This document shows, piece by piece, positions 50,911-59,026 of a stretch of 64,000 nucleotides of DNA. Under the pieces are notes generated by a model that saw only the letters and a program-made list of their open reading frames with translations, made no database searches and was not told the origin of the DNA. Source of the stretch: Paenibacillus abyssi (GTDB lineage: Bacteria > Bacillota > Bacilli > Paenibacillales > Paenibacillaceae); the NCBI RefSeq assembly GCF_014640295.1, contig NZ_BMGR01000014.1, positions 62,001 to 126,000 on the forward strand, written 5' to 3'. Positions within the stretch are counted from its first letter, which is position 1; each line of letters begins with the position of its first letter. Both the position numbers and the translations under genes were made by a program.

Positions 50911-51481
50911 GGTTTACTCTCTCCTTTAAAGGATTATTCTGTTTGCGCGGTATGAGATGCTCCTTACCGATCAAACCAATTACATCTTCCAAAAACAGAA
51001 TTCCGTCCGCCATTTCTTTGAAGAGCCGCGCCGGTTGCAATCGACTTACGACCGCAACTACTTTCGAACGCAGCTTGGCTCGTTGAATGGCGGGGACGAG
51101 ATCCGTGTCCCCAGAAAAAACAAAAAGGAGATCAAATTCGTTCAGACTGAACTCAAACAAGTCCAATCCGATCGACATGTCGACCCCCTTCTCCATCAGG
51201 TTCCCCGTGCGATCGGATATGCAGATCCCTTGATGGACCTGGATGCCGTCACGCTCGAGCGCCTGAAAAAACCTTTTCCGGTCAAAATACTTTGAACCGG
51301 CAACATCTTTCGGCGGCAGGCTGCCGTAGAAGTGATAACCTACATCTGCCTGACCGAAATCCTTTCGGAGTACCGTGTGAATCGCACGGTAAAACTGAAC
51401 CCACGGGCGAATGCCTTGAATACCAATCTCATGAAGCTGCTTTACGGCATTGATTTCATCGACGAGAATCGCGGCCTTCAT
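50867..51481 (-). CDS. NYN-domain (PIN-like) ribonuclease
   Basis: 204 aa from ATG 51481, overlapping the stop of the upstream gene (ATGA). The NYN pattern is clear: AAILVDEINAVKQL (first Asp), EKGVDMSIGLDLFEF, LLFVFSGDTDLVPAIQRA (second acidic cluster) and VVAVVSRLQPA. NYN proteins are metal-dependent RNases. The end is basic and overlaps the Rad52-like start. RNA target unknown; the leader RNAs in this plasmid are possible candidates. Confidence 0.75.
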   Translation of the reverse strand: MKAAILVDEINAVKQLHEIGIQGIRPWVQFYRAIHTVLRKDFGQADVGYHFYGSLPPKDVAGSKYFDRKRFFQALERDGIQVHQGICISDRTGNLMEKGVDMSIGLDLFEFSLNEFDLLFVFSGDTDLVPAIQRAKLRSKVVAVVSRLQPARLFKEMADGILFLEDVIGLIGKEHLIPRKQNNPLKERVNHVQHNHRNQPERIA

Positions 51482-51942
51482 GACGCAAGCCCATCCGAAA
51501 ATAGCTTGAGCTGAATGACATGATTTGCGCTCCCGTTTAAGAAATCGAGCCGGGCTGCATCGCTGAGAATACCACGACCAGACCGCTTCATGACTTCGAT
51601 AATCCACGCATTTGTCGACTCGACGGAAATGGCCGAAATCCGGTATTCCGGGTGCGAGAGGTTCCATATACGGCTTTCCCCTGCGCGCGGCGCAAATCCG
51701 AGAGCTTTCAAATCTGTTCTTGGACAAGGGCCATCAAAAACGAGTTGAAAGTCTACGCAGCGGCCTTCCAGCAAAGTTTGCAGTCTTGCAAAGATAGCCG
51801 GTACCTCCTGCAGATTAAAGACCTTAATCTCCTGGTGAACCATAGTTGAGTTATACCGATTGACCCGAAATTCAGGATCCTTTGGCGGAGTAACCTCAAC
51901 ATCGTCCCACATTGTCTGGATACGCTTCAGATTCCAATCCAC
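51478..51942 (-). CDS. Unknown protein with C-terminal clamp-binding peptide, 154 aa
   Basis: GTG at 51942 after GGAGGGAG; a GTG two codons earlier is also possible. Alpha/beta protein with VDFQLVFDGPCPRTDLKALGF and ISAISVESTNAWIIEVMKR. Near the end it reads VIQLKLFSDGLAS, which matches the QLxLF clamp consensus exactly. First gene after leader L8 and coupled to the NYN nuclease. Confidence 0.6.
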   Translation of the reverse strand: MDWNLKRIQTMWDDVEVTPPKDPEFRVNRYNSTMVHQEIKVFNLQEVPAIFARLQTLLEGRCVDFQLVFDGPCPRTDLKALGFAPRAGESRIWNLSHPEYRISAISVESTNAWIIEVMKRSGRGILSDAARLDFLNGSANHVIQLKLFSDGLAS

Positions 51943-51981
51943 ACACACTCTCTCCCTCCAGCTTATGATTAGTCGGAAAAC

Positions 51982-52182
51982 AAAAAAAACCGACTCTTCA
52001 AGCGCAGATAGAATTCTTGAAACCAAAAAGGTTTCATAATCTGCGTCTTCAAGAGACGGTTCTTTGATTGTGGGCAGAAAGCTCCCGTATCAATTACATA
52101 ACATGAGGTAAATCTTCGACATTTCCCTGGGCCGCCTGGCGGGAAACAAATAAAAGAGTAGGAAAGGTATGCCTGTATTGTA
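51982..52182 (-). promoter_or_regulatory. Family-1 leader L8
   Basis: TGG-TACAAT (52177-52182). Hairpin 52122-52146: outer stem TTTCCC/GGGAAA around GCC-AGGC-GGC-CCA. Terminator AACCGTCTCTTGAAG / CTTCAAGAGTCGGTT with seven T residues (51982-52061); its loop holds nested CAGAT/ATCTG and AACC/GGTT helices. Confidence 0.85.
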
Positions 52183-52261
52183 CCATATGAGGAGAGAACT
52201 TGAAAAGGATTAATAGTCTTTTTCGAGCGATAAGCCCCCTCCCTACTGAGCGAAGTTACAT

Positions 52262-52291
52262 AAAAAAACAGCTCCCGCCAATGGAGCTGTG
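52262..52291 (-). terminator. Terminator after the 52323 gene
   Basis: ACAGCTCC / GGAGCTGT stem with seven T residues, upstream of the L8 promoter. Confidence 0.75.
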
Positions 52292-52322
52292 GTGAAGTCG
52301 TTTTCGATAATGTATAAGGAGA

Positions 52323-52613
52323 TCACTGTTCGTCTAAAAAAGGAATACGTTCTCCGATGAGTGATTTGTAATGATTATAAATGGTTTTTTTATTATCATT
52401 CGAGAGCTCAACCAACTTCGGGGTTAATGTGTAGGGATCCTTGATTTTTAGGATGTGGATTTCTTGGCTAGGATCCTCAAAAGCAACGTATAAGGTCTCC
52501 CCGTATTCGAACAACTTCTTGAACGAGCATGTGATTGACTCGCTGTGCTCATTCAGGATGATGAAATCCAATTGAGCCTTTGATTCCTTTCTGCCCTTAG
52601 GTAGAGTCACCAT
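52323..52613 (-). CDS. Hypothetical protein, 96 aa
   Basis: Small beta-rich protein (AQLDFIILNEHSESITCSF, LYVAFEDPSQEIHILKI) with a helical end. Start ATG after AAAGGTGG. Family not recognised. Preceded by an internal terminator. Confidence 0.55.
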   Translation of the reverse strand: MVTLPKGRKESKAQLDFIILNEHSESITCSFKKLFEYGETLYVAFEDPSQEIHILKIKDPYTLTPKLVELSNDNKKTIYNHYKSLIGERIPFLDEQ

Positions 52614-52640
52614 TAGACCACCTTTTCATAAAAAATAACC

Positions 52641-52679
52641 AAAAGAGGCTTGCCCGTTTATTGCGGTATCAAGCCTCTT
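52641..52679 (-). terminator. Internal terminator after the replication-relaxation-like gene
   Basis: AAGAGGCTTG / CAAGCCTCTT stem with a weak T stretch. Confidence 0.6.
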
Positions 52680-52691
52680 CCATGAGCAGTC

Positions 52692-53855
52692 TCAATCTTC
52701 AAATTCGTCATCGTCATGTCTGCGAGCCTCTGAGAAATACTCGGATGCTTTCATGCCGGCGGCGTTTTCTTGAAGGAACTTCATGGTGCTGGCAGTCATT
52801 TTTTTCTCAATGTTGTTGTATTCGAGGAAAGTATCCCGTCCAAGCTGTGCAATCAGCCGCTCGTCAGTTGTAAACCGAAGCGGAACTTCAGGCATATACT
52901 GCTCGGCGATGCGGCTAAGAAGCGGAATGCGGCTGTCTCCATCGGCAATTAAGAATACGCGAGCCGGTCTCTTATGCTCAGGAAGTTTAAGATAAACCTG
53001 TCGCAAACGGGAAAAGCGCTGAGCCGTCCTATGGATAAATTCTGGTCCCGGCCGGAATACCTCAATCCAAAACTGAAGGAAATCATTGCGATCACGTATC
53101 ATTTCAAAGGATGCTGCTGGAATGTGAAACGTTTGTTGATCAACGCGAATCACTGGACGCCGCTGCCAATCGGTTAAACGATCAATTCGAACTAATTCAG
53201 CATGTAACTCATTAATCGCCAGGTCGACGAAATAAGGGGTCATTTCCGGCCCCTGTCCAGCTCCATACTCAACAGGGCGTGCCCAATACTCATCATTCAA
53301 CTTGCGATGAAAGAGAATCTCTGCTGCATCCGCGCCTGCCTTTGTCAGCATATACGCCAGCGGCTTCCTCCGGTCATCCTTGAGCGGTGATGCCCAGCGG
53401 TACGCGCAAATGATGCCGCGGCTACGACATTTCTTGATGAATTCGACTCCGGCACGATCTTGCGGATGCATTCCCGGAAAAATAACCCGCTCCAGCTGGC
53501 GCCGTGTCATTGTCCGGGTTGTGGAAAGCACGTCAACCAGACGCAATTCCTTTTGTGAGATGTCGGCGCCTTGCATGTGCATATCGAGCCAGAAGCGACC
53601 GTTAGGGAGCCCATATTTCGGCTCGTGATATTCGATGGTAGCATAAGGGTCGGAGAACATTCCAAACCGTTTGCCATCAGGCAGCAAGAGTTCAAATATA
53701 TCGCTCGGGCATACCGAATCGGCATACGGATTAAGATGTTCTGGCACCATCGGCGAGATTAGGGGGAAAGATGTGGTTTCCCGCGTTTCCCCCGTCGCTC
53801 CCTGCGGATCCATTTCTTCAAAGCTCGTGAGATTTCCTTGATTACCTGCTGCCAT
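52692..53855 (-). CDS. Replication-relaxation-like protein
   Basis: 387 aa; ATG 53855 after CCGGAG is preferred over one seven codons upstream. A winged helix at about residues 100-170 (RLVDVLSTTRTMTRRQLERVIF, FIKKCRSRGIICAYRW, LAYMLTKAGADAAEI) fits the Replic_Relax family. These proteins are common on Gram-positive conjugative elements near coupling proteins and may act at the transfer or replication origin. The rest (AELVRIDRLTDWQRRP) looks nuclease-like. Overlaps the end of the S1 gene. Confidence 0.6.
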   Translation of the reverse strand: MAAGNQGNLTSFEEMDPQGATGETRETTSFPLISPMVPEHLNPYADSVCPSDIFELLLPDGKRFGMFSDPYATIEYHEPKYGLPNGRFWLDMHMQGADISQKELRLVDVLSTTRTMTRRQLERVIFPGMHPQDRAGVEFIKKCRSRGIICAYRWASPLKDDRRKPLAYMLTKAGADAAEILFHRKLNDEYWARPVEYGAGQGPEMTPYFVDLAINELHAELVRIDRLTDWQRRPVIRVDQQTFHIPAASFEMIRDRNDFLQFWIEVFRPGPEFIHRTAQRFSRLRQVYLKLPEHKRPARVFLIADGDSRIPLLSRIAEQYMPEVPLRFTTDERLIAQLGRDTFLEYNNIEKKMTASTMKFLQENAAGMKASEYFSEARRHDDDEFED

Positions 53856-54744
53856 AAGGGCTCCGGCGGCCATCATTCCGTTTAGAGTGTTGAGGTAAGA
53901 ATGCGACTGCTTTCATGCGCCGACCAGCCGCATCGATTCGAGCAATCCGTACACGAAGAGATTCACCGATTTTGAACTTATGGTTTCCGGAATATGCCGG
54001 GAAGTTTGTACGGACAACAAGACCCGGAGTATCAATCATCTCGACAAACATACCGTGTTCCGGATGGATCTTGCTGATTCGGCCCACGTATATCCCGTCC
54101 ACTTCATAATTAACGACGTTTTTCCAAGGGTCTTCTTGAAGCGTTCGGCTGTCTACGGTAATTTTTCCTTTATTACCGTTGGCCGGGCGGGTGATGCCTA
54201 TCAGCTTTACCGGCAGCGTATCGCCGATTTCAAATGCTTCCGTCAAATCGTCATAGTACATATAGCCGACTTGAGATCGGTTAAGTTCGACGGAGACACC
54301 CTCGACAAGCAGGTACAGTGTATATTGATCCACACCGCGGACGAAGGCTTCAAATATTTGCCCTTCCTGAGCTTCTTTCCAGAAACGGACTGTTTTCTTC
54401 TCAAGAGCCTTTGCTCGGTTAGCGACAAACGTACCAACGCTTGCGTGCTGATCAATAACAACATTGTCGATGACAAACTCCAAATCACGATCCAGGTAAT
54501 GCTGGAGCCCGCGGAGGTTATAGGCATCGACGCGCGACTTCGGTAGATATCCGTATACTCCATTAAAGTCCAGCTTCAGAACTTCCTCTTTTACTTTATC
54601 GTTTATGGACTTGGTTTCGATACCGATCGAGCGGGCGACCATGATTCTGCCGGTACGTTGAGCTTCTTTCACGTCTGCCCAGGCTCGCATCGCCGGGGTA
54701 ATTCCGTCTTCAAACACGTCATCGCGCGCATGTTGACTGTACAT
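53842..54744 (-). CDS. S1-domain RNA-binding protein
   Basis: 300 aa; ATG 54744 six bases after AAGGTG. Two S1-type beta-barrels are likely: GQIFEAFVRGVDQYTLYLLVEG with SQVGYMYYDDL and TLPVKLIGI (about 128-195), and DGIYVGRISKIHPEHGMFVEM with ESLRVRIARID (about 215-280). An N-terminal region (about 20-120) is alpha/beta. S1 domains bind RNA in ribosomal S1, NusA and related factors, so this is a candidate RNA partner of the leader system. Itself behind a family-2 attenuator. Confidence 0.65.
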   Translation of the reverse strand: MYSQHARDDVFEDGITPAMRAWADVKEAQRTGRIMVARSIGIETKSINDKVKEEVLKLDFNGVYGYLPKSRVDAYNLRGLQHYLDRDLEFVIDNVVIDQHASVGTFVANRAKALEKKTVRFWKEAQEGQIFEAFVRGVDQYTLYLLVEGVSVELNRSQVGYMYYDDLTEAFEIGDTLPVKLIGITRPANGNKGKITVDSRTLQEDPWKNVVNYEVDGIYVGRISKIHPEHGMFVEMIDTPGLVVRTNFPAYSGNHKFKIGESLRVRIARIDAAGRRMKAVAFLPQHSKRNDGRRSPYGSR

Positions 54745-54787
54745 TAGGTTCACCTTTCCTTCGTATAATTTAGAGATCTAGTTGACG

Positions 54788-54895
54788 AAAAAAAGCACCG
54801 GCGCATGGGGGATCCCCAATTCGCCGGTGCTTCCGTGAATTTCCGTTCAACTATTTACTTACCATCATTGTAAGGTCAACCGGTATGGCTGTCAA
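54788..54895 (-). promoter_or_regulatory. Family-2 leader before the S1-domain gene
   Basis: TTGACA (54890-54895), 17 bases, TACAAT (54867-54872). GGAAGCACCGGCG pairs with CGCCGGTGC and seven T residues, with an inner GGGGATCCCC palindrome. The 5' edge of the hairpin lies 33 bases from the -10. Confidence 0.8.
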
Positions 54896-54946
54896 TTCAT
54901 TACTGTCGTTCATTCGATGCTCGAATGCGGTTTTCTGTTCAGCTTC

Positions 54947-57850
54947 TTAAATGTCGTCTTCCTTGTAATCATCGACTTTGTTGATTTGTTCATCTGCGTA
55001 ACGCTGTTGTGTCGATGAATCCCGCCGATCCACCGCAGCGAGATCATCCAAGTCCACTAAATCATCGCTTCGCGGTTTTGACTGAGATGCGGCCTTGTCT
55101 CCGCCGGATGCTGGAGCGGAAGAAGCGGGTGCAGCCGAAGGAGAACCAATGAGATTATCGTGAACTGTCTTAACCAGGTCGTCGAAGTTGTCGGGCATTG
55201 AGTGCGTTTGACTTGGGGAAGATTCCTCCCGCTTCTCCTCAAGATTCTCTGGCCCTTCAGAGTCGCCCGAACCTGGTTCATCATTATCCTCGGCGGGCCA
55301 CTCGAATGATTCATCTTCAGCAGAGCTGCTAGTGCCTGCAGCGGATTCGCTTTTCTCTTCGGTATTCGGAGGAAAAGGCACAGCTTGAGGCGGCTCCTTA
55401 GCACCTGCAGGGGGACTGACCGGACCGTTCTGCTGCGTGGCTGTATGATTCTCTGCCGTAAGAGCGGTATTTTGTTGACTGTCCGTTGCTGCCGTTTCCG
55501 AATTGACTTCCGGCGCCGCGTCATCATTTTTCTTCTTATCATCCAGTTGTTCGACTAAGTAGGCGAGTTGATGGATATTTCCTTTGAACGTCAATGGCTT
55601 GTGATTTTGTGTGGCAAGCTGGATCCGGCCAATATCGATGAAACGTTTAAGGAACTTTGTCTCGTTTACAAATTTGCCGTAAGCCTGCACCGGTACTGCT
55701 ATACTTCCATCTTGTCCAACCACCTCGACAATGAAATGCTTAAACGGCTGCTCTTTGATCTCGGTTGGAGTGAATCTAGGCTCCAATTTACGTGCAGTAT
55801 TGTACCGGAGCCCTCTGGATTGGTTTGGCATACTCATCGGCGTAACGGATTCGTTCAACGATTCCTCCATCACGTAGGCTTCGCCAAACTGTTTTGAGAA
55901 GTATTCATTGTCTTTCACCTCTCCGCGCCCAAATACTGTCTTATTCGAAGCGTTCGTAAGGATTACTTCGTCGTAGCCGGCCTGAACAACGCGCAGCTGG
56001 CCAAGGTTTTGGATGGCGATCAACGTACCAACTTTATAGCTTCGACCGAGCGTGAGCAGTCTGGAAAACGCATCGTTGATGTAGAGCGGAAATTCATCAA
56101 TCGTGAAGAAAACCGGTATGCGCTTGTATCCTTCCTCTTCCGGCGGGCGTCTGAATACGGCTGATTGCATTTGCCTGATGATGAACTGACCAAACATCAA
56201 ACTGAGTTCTTCGAGTTCAGCTAATGCGGTGTTAAAGAGCAGGATACCCCCGTCATTGAGAAAGGTGTCCAGATCGAGTGTCTCTTCCCCTTCTGCAGCG
56301 ACGAGCAATTGGCTGAGCATGGCATTCATCGAGATATCTGTCACGTATTTCTTGGCACCGGCGATAAACTTATCTTTTTTATTGGTGACGACCTGTTTAC
56401 CCGCATATTTATGCCCTTGCGGATACAATACTGGCAGCTGGCCGCCTTCTTTGTCCTTTGCGAATACATATTCCAGGACATCATTCTCAAAGTACGTACA
56501 TACCCGGTCATAACGGTCGAGTAAGACCCGCTCCTCCGGCGTAATTAGCGGATTGTTCAGATTGCGCTCGATCCAGCGCCTAACATCTTCAGTCATGTCG
56601 GCCAAGAAACGGGGCTCACTATACATGCGCTGCAGGTGCAATATGAAGTTAAATTGATTTCCATAACGGATTTTACCAAGCATGACATACTGAGCCGAAG
56701 TTTCCGACTGCTGGCCTTTAAAGAAGGGATCTTGATCGCCCGCAAGTGCGTCTAGTACACCGCGCCAAGTTTCGGCTGCAACCTCTAATGGGCCGGCCAA
56801 AGGGTTGAATTTAATGGATTGAAGCAGATCCGTCGGATCGACCACTTTGATCTTACTTTTCGGAATGCCCAGCTGCTCTGCGAGCTTCTGTACATCTCTT
56901 ATTAAATCCGATTTTGGCTCAAGTACGACGACACCAACTTTATGTCCCCGTGCGATCCGAACTAAATCCTGGACGATTCGAATTAAAATTGCGGTTGAGG
57001 TCTTACCGGAACCGGTGGCGCCAACTACCAGCTCGTGAAGAAAGCGTGATTCCTCAGAAAGCACAATTGGCTTCGCCGTTTTCTTTTCCCAGCCAACGAC
57101 GACATCGCATTTTTTGCCTCGTAAGGAAAAGGATTGATTCGATAAAAATGAGAACTCCCACTTGTAAAAAGTCTTCTTGAAGTCCTCGTTTTTGTAAAAC
57201 TCTCGTGCCATATAAAAGGCAACAATGAGGCAGATTATTACCGGTATGATCATGAGAAAATCGACGAATCCAGTCATGGACGTAATTTTTAGGTGCGGTT
57301 TGTCCTCTACGCGCATATTAGAGAAAAAATCCCTCGTAAATAAGTTAATGTACCAAGCGAACAATCCACTGTATAGCAGCGACATATGGATTATCGTTAC
57401 AACCAGTACCGCGCGGCGGCCCCGCTCCGATATATATGTCAAAAGGGTGGAATATCCGCGCTTAATCGGCTGTGTAACGGTTGAGTAGCACATTGTGAAG
57501 TAACAAAAGAAAATTGAGCAAAGCCAAAACAGTGGCCATTGGTCAAGGGGAAAGAATAATATCCCCAAAACGCTTGTAAGTATATCCGGATTACCAGGCA
57601 CTAAGCTACTGATAGCCCCCGGTCCGCTTGCAGCATCATTGAATTGCTTGATGAACAGCATTGCAGAGGAAAGTGCGAAAACCGAATTGACCAGAAAAAA
57701 GAGTGACACCAACACCGTGTGAAAATAAAGCCTGTACCACTCAAATAGTTTCTCCCTTGAATTAACCCAGACCATCTGGCCATAGGCGGGGAGGAGTCCC
57801 TTCCCGAACTCGTGCTCATCATTCATATAGACTTCCTTAGACAAATTCAA
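54947..57850 (-). CDS. VirD4-type conjugation coupling ATPase
   Basis: 967 aa from TTG 57850, five bases after AAAGGAG. The N-terminal third holds five or so membrane helices. The ATPase has LVVGATGSGKTSTAILI (Walker A, about 282), VVVLEPKSDLIRDV, and FFTIDEFPLYINDAFSRLL (Walker B, about 585), then GTLIAIQNLGQLRV (TraM-recognition region). A C-terminal tail of about 190 residues is acidic and disordered. VirD4/TraG proteins bring the DNA-relaxase complex to the secretion channel. The membrane part is larger than in most VirD4 proteins. Confidence 0.9.
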   Translation of the reverse strand: MNLSKEVYMNDEHEFGKGLLPAYGQMVWVNSREKLFEWYRLYFHTVLVSLFFLVNSVFALSSAMLFIKQFNDAASGPGAISSLVPGNPDILTSVLGILFFPLDQWPLFWLCSIFFCYFTMCYSTVTQPIKRGYSTLLTYISERGRRAVLVVTIIHMSLLYSGLFAWYINLFTRDFFSNMRVEDKPHLKITSMTGFVDFLMIIPVIICLIVAFYMAREFYKNEDFKKTFYKWEFSFLSNQSFSLRGKKCDVVVGWEKKTAKPIVLSEESRFLHELVVGATGSGKTSTAILIRIVQDLVRIARGHKVGVVVLEPKSDLIRDVQKLAEQLGIPKSKIKVVDPTDLLQSIKFNPLAGPLEVAAETWRGVLDALAGDQDPFFKGQQSETSAQYVMLGKIRYGNQFNFILHLQRMYSEPRFLADMTEDVRRWIERNLNNPLITPEERVLLDRYDRVCTYFENDVLEYVFAKDKEGGQLPVLYPQGHKYAGKQVVTNKKDKFIAGAKKYVTDISMNAMLSQLLVAAEGEETLDLDTFLNDGGILLFNTALAELEELSLMFGQFIIRQMQSAVFRRPPEEEGYKRIPVFFTIDEFPLYINDAFSRLLTLGRSYKVGTLIAIQNLGQLRVVQAGYDEVILTNASNKTVFGRGEVKDNEYFSKQFGEAYVMEESLNESVTPMSMPNQSRGLRYNTARKLEPRFTPTEIKEQPFKHFIVEVVGQDGSIAVPVQAYGKFVNETKFLKRFIDIGRIQLATQNHKPLTFKGNIHQLAYLVEQLDDKKKNDDAAPEVNSETAATDSQQNTALTAENHTATQQNGPVSPPAGAKEPPQAVPFPPNTEEKSESAAGTSSSAEDESFEWPAEDNDEPGSGDSEGPENLEEKREESSPSQTHSMPDNFDDLVKTVHDNLIGSPSAAPASSAPASGGDKAASQSKPRSDDLVDLDDLAAVDRRDSSTQQRYADEQINKVDDYKEDDI

Positions 57851-57970
57851 GCCATCTCCTTTCGCATACGTTTGTACTCATAGACTTGATAAGAGTAGAT
57901 GCACAGGATTGAATTTCTTATAGTCGTCTAGGCAAGAGCATATGATCTTATCCTTACCATCCTGTATTTC

Positions 57971-58030
57971 TTAAGCCACAGCTCCTACCATAACCGCTGA
58001 GATAAAGATAACAACCAATACTTTGCGCAC
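57971..58030 (-). CDS. 19-residue hydrophobic peptide, before VirD4
   Basis: GTG at 58030 after GGGGAGAG: MRKVLVVIFISAVMVGAVA. One hydrophobic helix with a basic start. It is the first reading frame after the family-2 leader that drives virD4. A leader peptide or a small membrane peptide. Confidence 0.4.
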   Translation of the reverse strand: MRKVLVVIFISAVMVGAVA

Positions 58031-58061
58031 CGTGGGCTCTCCCCTCCTCTCGCTCCGAACC

Positions 58062-58172
58062 AAAAAAGCACCTACCGGGGCCTTGTGGCCGCGATAGGTG
58101 CTTCCTTCGCTGGATAAGTTGATATAAGATTCGATGCATCATATTATATAACACAACTTCTGCCAGTAACAA
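58062..58172 (-). promoter_or_regulatory. Family-2 leader before the VirD4 operon
   Basis: TTGTTA (58167-58172), 18 bases, TATAAT (58143-58148). GGAAGCACCTATCG pairs with GTAGGTGC and six T residues, with an inner GGCC/GGCC hairpin. Confidence 0.75.
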
Positions 58173-58274
58173 TGCCTTGACGTCTAATCGCTAAATATAC
58201 CCCTTAGTAAAAATGAGGTCGGTTGGATTAGGCGGTATAATTGAGATATACCAAGCGGAAGGAGTGGGTAAACC

Positions 58275-58334
58275 ATGATTATTCTTGTAATTGCTTTTAT
58301 TATCGGTGCTCTGTCGGTCGCAGGCGATAAATAA
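58275..58334 (+). CDS. 19-residue hydrophobic peptide, divergent
   Basis: ATG at 58275 after GGAAGGAG: MIILVIAFIIGALSVAGDK. Size and character resemble the peptide at 57971 and small type I toxin peptides, but no antisense RNA is evident. A -10 TATAAT lies about 40 bases upstream, and a terminator follows within 80 bases, so it is its own small unit. Confidence 0.45.
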   Translation: MIILVIAFIIGALSVAGDK

Positions 58335-58371
58335 AAGGAGGTCTTACTGTTGTTCAAATACAGACACACAT

Positions 58372-58409
58372 AAGCTGCTCTTATCCCTACAGGATAGAAG
58401 CAGCTTTTT
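58372..58409 (+). terminator. Terminator of the short plus-strand unit
   Basis: AAGCTGCT / AGCAGCTT stem with five T residues. Confidence 0.75.
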
Positions 58410-58411
58410 GT

Positions 58412-59026
58412 TTATCCATCGCGGAGATGAGCAATAATGTTCTGTACAAGATCCGCGTCATTTCCAGATTTCAATTCACTAACGAAATCTATAAAGAGTA
58501 TCGAGATCAACTGATCCAAGGTTAGTGTGAATTCCGGATCCAGCTGCGAAAGGTCCATCAAGAATACTTCGCCTCGTAAGGCCGCTTTTCGCAATATCTG
58601 CATTTCCATCATGAGATATTTCACTTTGCGGGGAACATTCTTCTCTGTTCTGTGAAGGTGATTGGGATTTAGCCAAACATATTCGGCTACCTTGTCCGAG
58701 ACTCGAAAGTGCCTATCCTGCTTCTCTTTCAGCTTAATCAGCAATTGTTTCTGATTCGTACCCTGAGCCACTTGAACCAGGAAATCCTTATACAGAATTG
58801 AAATTAGGTCATCGACCTGAAAGGTTATTTCGTAATCGCAAAGCTCCAGCAAATCCTCAACAAACATTTCAGCCCGGAGATAATCGTACTGAGGAAACCT
58901 AAGGCGCAGCCCTACAGTGGGCGTCTTACTGAGCCTTCCGAACAAGTTGCCGAGAATACTTCTCTGGGGAGAGGCGATCTCTTGCAGCCGATCGGAGATG
59001 AGATTGAACCTCTTCTGTGGCTTCAT
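58412..59026 (-). CDS. Hypothetical protein with internal duplication, 204 aa
   Basis: Two similar segments occur: VDDLISILYKDFLVQVAQGTN (about 92-112) and LDQLISILFIDFVSELKSGND (about 172-192), suggesting a duplicated helical domain. Soluble and basic at the start. It overlaps the stop of the next upstream gene by four bases. Family not recognised. It may be a mobilisation accessory. Confidence 0.5.
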   Translation of the reverse strand: MKPQKRFNLISDRLQEIASPQRSILGNLFGRLSKTPTVGLRLRFPQYDYLRAEMFVEDLLELCDYEITFQVDDLISILYKDFLVQVAQGTNQKQLLIKLKEKQDRHFRVSDKVAEYVWLNPNHLHRTEKNVPRKVKYLMMEMQILRKAALRGEVFLMDLSQLDPEFTLTLDQLISILFIDFVSELKSGNDADLVQNIIAHLRDG

